Assembly: GCA_946405485.1 (NCBI GenBank)
Contig: CAMJHJ010000127.1
Span: 1 to 7,124 of the forward strand
From: an uncultured Bacteroidales bacterium
Lineage (GTDB): Bacteria; Bacteroidota; Bacteroidia; Bacteroidales; UBA932
DNA: 7,124 bases
Reading direction: 5' to 3'
The position numbers and the translations under genes were made by a program. The notes beneath the pieces are model-generated. The model made no database searches. It was not told where the DNA came from and saw only the letters and a program-made list of their open reading frames with translations. This document shows positions 1-7,078 of this stretch, in pieces. The first letter of the stretch is position 1; every line of letters begins with the position of its first letter.

Positions 1-131
1 ATCCCATCCCGGTCAAGGCGGCGCTTTCCATCCTCGAACTCTGCGAGGACACCGTGCGCCTGCCCCTGGCCCCGGCCACCATCGGCACCCGGCTCCTTCT
101 CAACGATGTCTTGAAGGAGCTGGATCAATAG
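1..131 (+). CDS. dapA: C-terminal end of a DapA-family protein (4-hydroxy-tetrahydrodipicolinate synthase), partial
   Basis: Only the last 42 complete codons are present (frame begins at base 3, TAG stop at 129-131); the gene starts outside the window. The fragment opens with PIPVK, and the preceding bases 'at' fit an Asn codon, giving the NPIPVK motif typical of the DapA C-terminal helical region. It continues with RLPLAP about 15 residues later, matching the RLP(L/M)xP segment of DapA, and ends in a short helical tail finishing ELDQ. DapA condenses pyruvate with aspartate semialdehyde in cytosolic lysine and diaminopimelate synthesis. The related N-acetylneuraminate lyases share the fold but usually lack NPIPVK, so DapA is favoured; a sugar-acid aldolase paralogue is not excluded from so short a piece. 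The gene is convergent with the SusCD operon and is probably an unrelated housekeeping neighbour. Confidence 0.72.
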   Translation, partial: PIPVKAALSILELCEDTVRLPLAPATIGTRLLLNDVLKELDQ

Positions 132-164
132 TTTATTTACCGATAGTCCTATTTAGGAATAAAC
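131..164. terminator. Weak inverted repeat at the convergent gene ends, possible bidirectional terminator
   Basis: Only 17 bases separate the stop of the dapA-like gene (131) from the stop of the flavoprotein gene (149, read leftwards). The junction holds a perfect 7-base inverted repeat, GTTTATT at 131-137 and AATAAAC at 158-164. Nested inside it is a small hairpin, TCCT at 147-150 pairing with AGGA at 155-158, around a 4-base loop. The two share base 158, and ten unpaired bases lie on the left side, so the structure is imperfect and AT-rich. There is no GC-rich stem with a following T-run, so it does not match a standard intrinsic terminator in either direction. It is listed because two convergent transcripts must end near here and nothing better is visible. 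Confidence 0.2.
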
Positions 165-2107
165 AGGATGCCGTCTGCGTGAAGGTCCGGGGTATCGGAC
201 TGGATCCGGATGGAGCCGCCGCTGTTGCGGGGGATCCGATAGCTGCCCAGGTGAACCCATTCGCCGCGGGTCTGGCCTTCAACAAGAAGGCTGTTCCGGT
301 CGAATTCGACCGTCCGGGTCTCGGAACCGAGGGCTACCTCAAAGCGGGTGAGCGGACTGCCGTCACGCTGTTGGAAGGCATAAATGTCATATTCACCGTC
401 CAGGGTTTCCGGGAACCGATACTGAAGATGATTGTCTTCGGGCGCGCCGGTGTATTTCCGGAAGGTGAAACCATAGCTTCCACGACCCTTGACGACCTCC
501 CAGTTGTCAGCGCCCTGGATATACTCTGAATCCTCGTCGATGAGGATGTCCGGGCCCTTCCCGTCCAGGTAAGGATCTTCTTCAAAGACCTTCTGGACCC
601 GCTTGACATCGAGTTTCTGAACGGCGCCCTTGCCGGCCATGGCGGCAGCCAGTCCGGCGGCCTGTCCCATACCCAGGAACACCGGCTCCATACGGATGGA
701 ACCGTATGCGATATGGGAGGCGGAAAGGCAGACGGGAACCAGCAGGTTGGTGCATTCCTCCCGCTTGGGCGTCAGGCTCCGGTAGGAAATCGGATAAGGA
801 AGGCCACCGCCGATCTCGACATCTCCTTCATTCTTGACCATCTTCTTGCCGTCCTTCTCGATGACGACACGCTCACAGTTGTGCGAGTCCATCTGGTAGG
901 CGGCGAAGCCGATGCCGTCCGTGACGGTCGCCTTTCCCTCGCAGTCTGCCTGCGTGGCGATGTATTCGCCGACCAGGCGGCGGGCCTCCCGGACATAGAT
1001 CTGGTGGGTCCAATGATCCGTGCGGACATATTCATCCTTCGGCAGGCCCCAGCGCCGCACTTCATTCTGCAGGACTGCGGGGACCCGGGGATCCGTCAAA
1101 TAGAAATACAACAAGGCGAAGGTGTAGTCTTTATGGGCCTTGAGGATCTGCTCACGCTCTTCCCAGGACGCTTCGGGATAATTGTGGCTCATGCCGATCA
1201 TGTCCGTCGAGAAGGGACCGCGGTTGTTGATGTCCGTCTTGTGGTTCGGCATCCGGCTCCAGATGAAATAGTTGCCCAGGATCGGATTCGGATCCGCCTC
1301 GAAGACGCGGACGAGCAGCTCGAACTTCGTGGAATCGTAGTTCTCGGGGCGCGTGATCGGAATCTGGTTTTCAGGGACATCCGTCAGGCAGATACGGTAG
1401 TTGTAAGCCTGGACATAATCATCCCCGGCGCCTTCTTCTTTCATGGTCCAGTCCGAAATGCCCCACAGCAGGCCGCTGGAGGGATCTCCGGGGACGACAT
1501 AAGGATCGATGCCATCCACAAACTGATGATGGATGCTCAGATGGGAGCCGTTGTGGTTTTCACCATACTCCTCGGCGCTTTCCCGGCCGACCCGGTAACT
1601 GACGCCCGCCTGGGCCATCAGGTCGCCTTCATAAGTAGCGTCGATGAACTGGTCCGCTTTCACCGTCAGACTCTCCCCCGCCTTGTTGCGGCAGGTGATC
1701 GAGATGATCCGGGTTCCTTTCTTTTCGACAGATTCCAGATAATAACCTTGCTTGAGCGTGATGAGCGGGTTATCCAAGTATTCCATCAGGATTTCCTCCG
1801 CCACGTGAGGTTCAAACAACCATTGCTCAAGTTTTCCATAGTGCGTTCCCAGCTTTCTGTAGAACTGTTTGGCCAGGCCGATGACAGCCTGCTTGTTACC
1901 GATATCGGTCTGTCCGAGACCACCGGTGGTCATGCCGCCGATGGTCACGTCCGGACAAACGATGATGACCTGGCTACCCTCGTGGGCCGCAGAATAAGCG
2001 GCCGTGACGCTGGCAGAGGTACCGCCATAGATGCAGACGGTGTTGTGCTTGCAGCCGCTCAGGAACAGAGCGGCCGCAAACACGAGTATGAAAGTGAATC
2101 TTTTCAT
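149..2107 (-). CDS. Lipoprotein FAD-dependent oxidoreductase (FAD_oxidored family) with golvesin/xanthan-lyase-like C-terminal domain
   Basis: The 652-residue product is a predicted envelope flavoenzyme; its substrate is unknown. Residues 1-19 are a lipoprotein signal peptide with lipobox LSGC (Cys19). A Rossmann dinucleotide fold follows at once: CIYGGTSASVTAA at 25-37, in the place where the family normally has YGGTxAGxxAA. Other recognisable family segments are GGMTTGGLGQTDIGNK (57-72), DATYEGDLMAQAGV (156-169), YVREARRLVGEY (371-382), YQMDSHNCE (404-412), and NLLVPVCLSASHIAYGS (454-470) followed by RMEPVFLGMGQAAG (472-485), which closes the flavin site. Residues from about 522 to 652 form a separate beta-rich module. 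Its W-V start, YDIYAF, GEWVHLGSYRI and final ADGILFI resemble the golvesin/xanthan-lyase C-terminal domain, possibly a glycan- or surface-binding unit. Related proteins are often named 'xanthan lyase' because of this tail, but no lyase domain is seen. The start lies 3 bases after the susD stop, and this is the last gene of the operon. Family assignment is firm; reaction and carbohydrate link are inferred. Confidence 0.9.
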   Translation of the reverse strand: MKRFTFILVFAAALFLSGCKHNTVCIYGGTSASVTAAYSAAHEGSQVIIVCPDVTIGGMTTGGLGQTDIGNKQAVIGLAKQFYRKLGTHYGKLEQWLFEPHVAEEILMEYLDNPLITLKQGYYLESVEKKGTRIISITCRNKAGESLTVKADQFIDATYEGDLMAQAGVSYRVGRESAEEYGENHNGSHLSIHHQFVDGIDPYVVPGDPSSGLLWGISDWTMKEEGAGDDYVQAYNYRICLTDVPENQIPITRPENYDSTKFELLVRVFEADPNPILGNYFIWSRMPNHKTDINNRGPFSTDMIGMSHNYPEASWEEREQILKAHKDYTFALLYFYLTDPRVPAVLQNEVRRWGLPKDEYVRTDHWTHQIYVREARRLVGEYIATQADCEGKATVTDGIGFAAYQMDSHNCERVVIEKDGKKMVKNEGDVEIGGGLPYPISYRSLTPKREECTNLLVPVCLSASHIAYGSIRMEPVFLGMGQAAGLAAAMAGKGAVQKLDVKRVQKVFEEDPYLDGKGPDILIDEDSEYIQGADNWEVVKGRGSYGFTFRKYTGAPEDNHLQYRFPETLDGEYDIYAFQQRDGSPLTRFEVALGSETRTVEFDRNSLLVEGQTRGEWVHLGSYRIPRNSGGSIRIQSDTPDLHADGILFIPK

Positions 2108-2110
2108 AGA

Positions 2111-3964
2111 CTAATATCCAGGATTTTGTCCGAGACCCGGATTGACGAGGATGTCATCCGCCGGAATCGGCCACAGGTAGTTCCGATTGGGATCGAAGAA
2201 ACGCTCCTTGAACACGGCAATATACCCGGCTTTCTCCTGAGCGCTCAGGTCGGGCAGACCGTTTTCGTCGATCGGCGGGATTCCGCCGAAAGGATACTCA
2301 CCCTTATCCCAATTGTCCAGGAGTTTCAGGAAGTCGGCGGAAAGCTCACAGTTGGACTCGGCACCGCGCTTTCCGTTCCAGCTGGCGCTGCCGGACCATA
2401 CGCGAGGCAGATAGTAGGACGGTGTATTGAAGACCTTTTCCGCGATCTTCCAGCGGAGCATGTCGCGGTAGCGGGTGTTCTCGAAAGCGAATTCCATCCG
2501 ACGTTCCATCCGGATGATCTTGCGGAGTTCGGACTGGGAGGCGACGGTTACTTTGGGATAGCTCAGGCCGGTGCCGTTGTAAGCGCGTTCACGGACCTTG
2601 TTGATCGTCTTGTCGAGATCGTCCTGCGTCACGGTGCCCAACTCATTCTTGGCCTCGATATAGTTCATCAAGACCTCAGCATAGCGAAGGTACGGATAAA
2701 CATTGTCCGACCGTAAGCTGTAACTGGCAAAATCCGCCCATTCCGGCTTAGAGTATTTCCGCAGGGGAAGACCGGTATAGACCGAGTGGAGCTGGGTCGC
2801 CTTGGTGTCGGACGTCGTGATCATCTTTTTGGTCCTGGCATCATAGATCTTGGTCACATAAGGGTTGGGGGTGAACTCAATCATGCCGATGAACAGGTAA
2901 TCCGGGTACTTCTCAGCGAAGGTACCGTCTTCCTTGGCCTTCTGGTATGCCTCATAATCAGGGGAATAAGGTGTCTTGAAGGGCTGGATGGTGTACGCCA
3001 TGCGCGGGTCGCGGTTGCGGAAAGGATCCTTCGGCTCATACAGGGGCGACTTGTCGATCGGCAGGCCGTCCGTGCAGAGATAAGAGCAATACAGCTGGTA
3101 GGACGGTCCCGTGTTGGTATGGGCACCCAGCGTACGGAGCGTGAAGTTACGGACATTGGAGAACGGACCCACGCCATAGGGGACGCTCAGATCACCCTGG
3201 AGATAGAACATCAGCTCTTTGGATGATGTGCTGGTGAAAAGGTTCTTATAGTTGTCATGCAGGCTGTAGACACCGAGATCCATGCACTTCTTGCAGGCTT
3301 CGACCGCGACGGCCCAGTCGCCGACCTGCAATGCGAAACGGCTCAGGAAACCGAGCGCGGCACCCTTGGTCAGGCGTTTCTGGCCGGAATAAGACTCGGG
3401 CAGAAGGCCGGCAGCCTTGTTCAGGCATTCGTAGGCATAAGCCATAACTTCCGCCCTGGGAGAACGCTTCGCTTCATAGGATTCGTCCAGCGTCATCGCG
3501 CTTTTGGCCAATACGCAGTCACCGAAATAGGTGGCAAGCTGGCCGTAGCTGAATCCGATCATACACCAGGCTTCACCCAGGTACTGGTCATATTTGGCTT
3601 GCGGAAGGTTGGCGGCACCGCTTTCGACTCCCTTGATGACACCGAAAGCACGGCTGATCGCCTTGTAGCAAGAAGACCAGCGGGTCGCGACGAAACCGGT
3701 CTGGGAGTTGATGGTACCCAGGGTGATTTCGTTCTCACGGTCACGGTAAAGGCAGTCGTCGCTCCAATAGAATTCATCGATCTGGAAGAAATCCGGACGA
3801 TACCAGTCGTCGATACTCATCTTGATTTCGGTCTCGGTCGTGTACCAGTTACCGGAAGCAAGCTCGGACAGAGGGACGATATCCAGATCTGCGCAAGATG
3901 CCAGCAGGGCCAGCGAAGCGCCGAAGAGAATCTGTTTGAATATGGTTTTCATAATCCCTTTCAT
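2111..3964 (-). CDS. SusD/RagB-family nutrient-binding outer membrane lipoprotein
   Basis: SusD proteins are surface lipoproteins that bind the ligand and act as a hinged lid on the SusC barrel. This one has 617 residues, at the long end of the family. Its signal peptide ends in lipobox LASC (Cys24), followed by ADLD, whose acidic residues suit surface display. Family marks in order: an N-terminal helical TPR-like part with YLGEAWCMIGFSYGQLATYF (128-147); FRNRDPRMAYTI (315-326); YPYLRYAEVLMNYIEAKNE (423-441), the most typical SusD segment; ERRMEFAFENTRYRDMLRW (487-505); and the C-terminal YLWPIPADDILVNPGLGQNP (596-615). The start at 3964 abuts the susC TAA stop. A second in-frame ATG at 3952 would give a more typical MKTIFKQ n-region with the lipobox Cys at residue 20. 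AAGGGA lies between the two ATGs but is too close to the second to be a good ribosome site, so the start is unresolved; residue numbers use the longer form. The ligand cannot be predicted. Confidence 0.95.
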   Translation of the reverse strand: MKGIMKTIFKQILFGASLALLASCADLDIVPLSELASGNWYTTETEIKMSIDDWYRPDFFQIDEFYWSDDCLYRDRENEITLGTINSQTGFVATRWSSCYKAISRAFGVIKGVESGAANLPQAKYDQYLGEAWCMIGFSYGQLATYFGDCVLAKSAMTLDESYEAKRSPRAEVMAYAYECLNKAAGLLPESYSGQKRLTKGAALGFLSRFALQVGDWAVAVEACKKCMDLGVYSLHDNYKNLFTSTSSKELMFYLQGDLSVPYGVGPFSNVRNFTLRTLGAHTNTGPSYQLYCSYLCTDGLPIDKSPLYEPKDPFRNRDPRMAYTIQPFKTPYSPDYEAYQKAKEDGTFAEKYPDYLFIGMIEFTPNPYVTKIYDARTKKMITTSDTKATQLHSVYTGLPLRKYSKPEWADFASYSLRSDNVYPYLRYAEVLMNYIEAKNELGTVTQDDLDKTINKVRERAYNGTGLSYPKVTVASQSELRKIIRMERRMEFAFENTRYRDMLRWKIAEKVFNTPSYYLPRVWSGSASWNGKRGAESNCELSADFLKLLDNWDKGEYPFGGIPPIDENGLPDLSAQEKAGYIAVFKERFFDPNRNYLWPIPADDILVNPGLGQNPGY

Positions 3965-6900
3965 TTAAAAGTTGATGTTGACACCGAACAGGAAGGAAGT
4001 CAGCAGCAGGTCACCGCTGCGGTTCCATTCCGGATCATATCCCTTCGGATACTTTGAGAAGGCGGGCAGGTCGTCCGCCGAAACATAGAACCTGAGGGAG
4101 TTGACTTTGAACTTGCGCGTGAACGTAGCCGGGATGGTATATCCCAGGGTGATGTCCTTGATACGCAGATATCCTCCGTTGAAGAGATAGAAATCACTGG
4201 CCGCGTAGATGTTGGTCGTATTGGTCGACAGCATGGGATACTTGGCCTTGGCGTTCTGCTCATCTGAATTGAACGGGCTCCAGTGGCTGTCCATGACATT
4301 CTTCGGACAAGCATAAGCCTGCAGGTTGAAGGGCGTGACAGGCCAGCTCCAGTAGGAGCGCTGGCGGCCGATACCCTGGAGGGACAGGTTGAAGTCGAAA
4401 CCCTTCCAGTTGGCCCAGAACTGAGCTCCGTACTGAAGTTCAGGCAGGGAGTTGCCGCACTTGACACGGTCTCCGGAAGCGCTGATGATGTTATCCTCGT
4501 CCGGATTCTGGTTGACGAACTGCAGGCAGCCGGGCTTGTCGCTGGCCGTCAAGACGGCGATTTTCTGCCCGTTCTCGTCGGTCATGGCCGCTTCATTGAG
4601 GATGATACCCTTGCACTGATAGAGATACCACTCTTGGTAGTAGGAACCCTCTTCCGTCAGCTTGTTGCCGGAAATGGATTGTTTGTCAGCCATATAGCCC
4701 ATCCTCGAACGATAGTCGGAGAGGTTGAACGTGGCGCCGTAAGCAAAGTCGCCGACCTGGTCGTTCCAGGAAATGTCGAACTCCCATCCGCGGGTATTCA
4801 TGTCCGCCGCATTAGCCTGCGGAGAATTGAAGCCGAAATAGGACGGGAAGCCGATGGAAATCAACATGCCGGTGGTCTTCTTATAGAAGAGGTCGCCGGT
4901 GAAGTGGAGCCGGTTCTTGAACATGGCCATGTCGACACCGACGCCGTAGGTTGTCGTGGTCTCCCAGGTGATGTCTTCGAAAGCGTAGTCCGTCTGCTTG
5001 ACATTCTGCACCATATCCACTCCGGTGCCGTTGGGAATGTAACTCGTACCGACATCCAGGATCGCCATGTACGGGAAATCACTGCCGATCTGCTCGTTGC
5101 CGAGCTGACCGTAAGAAGCGCGGAACTTCAGGAAATTGATAGCCTTGGACTGGAACCACGGTTCCTCGGAGATAACCCAACCCGCACTGACGGACGGGAA
5201 AGTACCCCAACGGTAGCCGTTGGCGAAACGGGAAGATCCGTCGCTACGGACATTGGCCTGCAGCAGGTAGCGGTCCGCGAACGAATACATGATACGTCCG
5301 AACACGGAATTGTATGCGTTGTGGCTGGCGGAACCGTTGTTGTACTGATAATCTTCCGGTCCCATGTCGAGGTACGGATAATTGTCCAGCACATAATTCG
5401 TCCGCTTGGCGGTAAGGTTTTCCCATTGGAAAGAATAGCCCTCATAACCGGCCATGGCCGTCAGGTTGTGCTTACCAAAGTTGACCTTGTAGTTGGCATA
5501 GAGCTGGGTGGTCATCGCCCGGCTGTTGTTGCGGGTCTCGTTGACGGAAGTCGAACTGAACTGGGACGCATACTTGTACACGCCGCCGTCGTTGAGCTGG
5601 AAGGCTTTGGTGTGGTTCTTCGCGTAATAGAAATAGAGCGTCGGAGCCGCAACCGCCGTCAGCGTGAAGCCCTTGAAAGGCTTGATGTCCAACTGGAGTT
5701 TGCCGGCGACCTTGTAGAATTCGCCCAGCGTCTTTCCACCCAGATCCATGGCGGCAATCGAGTTGTCACCGCTCTTGCCGTACGCATATTCTCCGTCGGA
5801 ATACCAGATGGGATAGATCGGAGCGCGATACATCAGGGATTGGAGCACGGTGCCCTCCTGCCAGTGGGCGGCATCGCTCCGGGCATGGGCGAGATTGATG
5901 TCGGCCGATGCATGGATCCATTCATTGATGTAATAGTCATTGTTGGAGCGGACGTTGAATTTTTTGAAATTCTTTTTCATGCTCAGTCCGTTGGCATCGT
6001 AGTAGCTCAAAGAGGTGCTGGAGCGGATCTTGTCCGTACCGCCGGTCAGGAACAGGGAATGACGGTGATGAGTCGTGGTCTTCTTCAAGCCTTCGCCCAT
6101 CCAGTCGGTGTCGGGATAGGTGTCGGGATCCTTTTCATGATACGAGGCGTAGTTGTCGATGAGTTCCTGGGAATACATGGTCGTTCCGGCATCGTTGTAG
6201 GAAACTTCGTTCATGCCGGACATCCACAGCGCAGCTCTCGCAAACTCCGGGACAGCCGTCGGCTTATCAACGCCGAATTCACCGTTGTACGTAATCTTGA
6301 AGTCGTCCGTCTTGGCGCGGTTGGTCGTTACCAGGATGACGCCCGCTGCCGCACGGGATCCATAGATGGAAGCCGATGCAGCATCTTTCAGGACCTGGAT
6401 ATCCTTGACGTTCTCCGGTGCCACGTCGCCCAGACTTCCCGGCACGCCATCGATGATGACCAGCGGGTCATTGGTCGAAGTCGTCGTGATACCGCGGACG
6501 CGGATCGTAGCTTCGGCGCTGGGATCTCCCGTACCACGGGTGACTTGGACACCGGACATGGTTCCCTGCAACTGCTGGGAAAGCTGGGGAGCATTCTTGG
6601 CGGACAGCCGTTTACCGTCGACCGAAGAAGTCGCACCGGTCAAGTCAGCCTTGCGGGCGGTACCGTAACCGATGACGATGACATCATCCAGCACGTCCAT
6701 GTCCTCCTCGAGGGTTACATTGACCGCTGCGGAAGAAGTAACGGCAACCTCTTTGGTGAGATAGCCGATAGAAGAGAATCGCAGCGTCTGTCCGATCGTG
6801 ACGGGAATGGCGTAGTTTCCATTCAGGTCCGTGACAGCACCGGATGTCGGATTTTCGACCACCACGACGCCCGCACCCACGAGCGCCTGCCCGGCAGCGT

Positions 6901-7039
6901 CAGACACTTTGCCGGTGATGGTCACTTTCCGGTCATTTTGGTCGTTTTGTCCACCCGAAGCATAGGCCGGGGCGAACAGCATAAGAAGAAGACAGGAGTA
7001 CAGTCCCCTTCTCAGCCATTGGAGAATCCTTGATGACAT
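3965..7039 (-). CDS. SusC/RagA-family TonB-linked outer membrane transporter
   Basis: This 1024-residue protein is the outer membrane import barrel paired with SusD. Residues 1 to about 28 are a Sec signal peptide (Arg-rich start, hydrophobic 12-24, likely cut after AYA or ASG). Residues about 38-110 are a carboxypeptidase-D-like regulatory domain (VTITGKVSDAAG, then DLNGNY and LRFSSIGY). Next comes DDVIVIGYGTARKADLTGA (118-136), which carries the SusC TonB-box-like segment. The plug has LSQQLQGTMSGVQVTRGTG (153-171), PLVIIDGVPG (192-201) and the strong signature VLKDAASASIYGSRAAAGVI (216-235). Barrel marks include RSDGSSRFANGYRWGTFPSV (598-617), YLRIKDITLGYTIP (957-970) and a terminal Phe (GVNINF) suited to BAM assembly. 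Length is normal. No STN signalling domain precedes the carboxypeptidase-like domain, so control by a FecI/FecR-type sigma/anti-sigma pair is unlikely. The start is bounded by an in-frame TGA 36 bases upstream, and no other ATG lies between. It is the first complete gene of the operon. Confidence 0.97.
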   Translation of the reverse strand: MSSRILQWLRRGLYSCLLLMLFAPAYASGGQNDQNDRKVTITGKVSDAAGQALVGAGVVVVENPTSGAVTDLNGNYAIPVTIGQTLRFSSIGYLTKEVAVTSSAAVNVTLEEDMDVLDDVIVIGYGTARKADLTGATSSVDGKRLSAKNAPQLSQQLQGTMSGVQVTRGTGDPSAEATIRVRGITTTSTNDPLVIIDGVPGSLGDVAPENVKDIQVLKDAASASIYGSRAAAGVILVTTNRAKTDDFKITYNGEFGVDKPTAVPEFARAALWMSGMNEVSYNDAGTTMYSQELIDNYASYHEKDPDTYPDTDWMGEGLKKTTTHHRHSLFLTGGTDKIRSSTSLSYYDANGLSMKKNFKKFNVRSNNDYYINEWIHASADINLAHARSDAAHWQEGTVLQSLMYRAPIYPIWYSDGEYAYGKSGDNSIAAMDLGGKTLGEFYKVAGKLQLDIKPFKGFTLTAVAAPTLYFYYAKNHTKAFQLNDGGVYKYASQFSSTSVNETRNNSRAMTTQLYANYKVNFGKHNLTAMAGYEGYSFQWENLTAKRTNYVLDNYPYLDMGPEDYQYNNGSASHNAYNSVFGRIMYSFADRYLLQANVRSDGSSRFANGYRWGTFPSVSAGWVISEEPWFQSKAINFLKFRASYGQLGNEQIGSDFPYMAILDVGTSYIPNGTGVDMVQNVKQTDYAFEDITWETTTTYGVGVDMAMFKNRLHFTGDLFYKKTTGMLISIGFPSYFGFNSPQANAADMNTRGWEFDISWNDQVGDFAYGATFNLSDYRSRMGYMADKQSISGNKLTEEGSYYQEWYLYQCKGIILNEAAMTDENGQKIAVLTASDKPGCLQFVNQNPDEDNIISASGDRVKCGNSLPELQYGAQFWANWKGFDFNLSLQGIGRQRSYWSWPVTPFNLQAYACPKNVMDSHWSPFNSDEQNAKAKYPMLSTNTTNIYAASDFYLFNGGYLRIKDITLGYTIPATFTRKFKVNSLRFYVSADDLPAFSKYPKGYDPEWNRSGDLLLTSFLFGVNINF

Positions 7040-7048
7040 AATGGTTTG

Positions 7049-7076
7049 ATAATAAGTGTTAATGGGTAAATGTCAA
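7049..7076 (-). promoter_or_regulatory. Promoter-like sequence upstream of susC (TTGACA, 16 bases, TATTAT)
   Basis: In the AT-rich gap before susC, the minus strand reads TTGACA (7076-7071), a 16-base spacer, then TATTAT (7054-7049), which differs from the bacterial -10 consensus at one base. The fit to the general sigma-70 pattern is good. However, Bacteroidota housekeeping promoters normally use TTTG near -33 and TAnnTTTG near -7, and no such pair is seen here. The -10-like box ends 9 bases before the susC ATG, so a start at the usual distance would leave an almost leaderless mRNA. The match may be chance in AT-rich DNA, with the true promoter beyond the right edge. Confidence 0.3.
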
Positions 7077-7078
7077 TA

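Noticed and set aside
179..529. A 116-codon plus-strand frame just after the dapA-like stop
   Set aside because: It is antisense to the golvesin-like domain of the flavoprotein, where the minus-strand reading carries recognisable motifs. The plus-strand product shows nothing recognisable.
2030..2107. A Tat signal on the flavoprotein
   Set aside because: The n-region MKRFTF has a single Lys-Arg pair and no twin-arginine consensus. The signal ends in a clear lipobox.
713..2716. A 667-codon open frame on the plus strand
   Set aside because: It lies antisense to the flavoprotein and susD genes and crosses the junction between them. Its translation has no family motifs, signal peptide or recognisable domain. 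Long antisense frames are expected opposite GC-rich genes whose codons mostly end in G or C.
3257..4057. A 266-codon plus-strand frame across the susD-susC junction
   Set aside because: It is antisense to both genes, has no recognisable motif, and disregards the clear stop/start junction at 3964/3965.
4283..7033. A 916-codon open frame on the plus strand
   Set aside because: It mirrors almost the whole susC gene. The product is rich in Val, Arg, Asp and Gly with no coherent fold signals, while the minus strand gives an unmistakable SusC protein. It is a composition shadow.
6950..7039. An STN or anti-sigma-interacting domain in front of SusC
   Set aside because: Only a signal peptide and about ten residues precede the carboxypeptidase-D-like domain, so there is no room for an STN domain.
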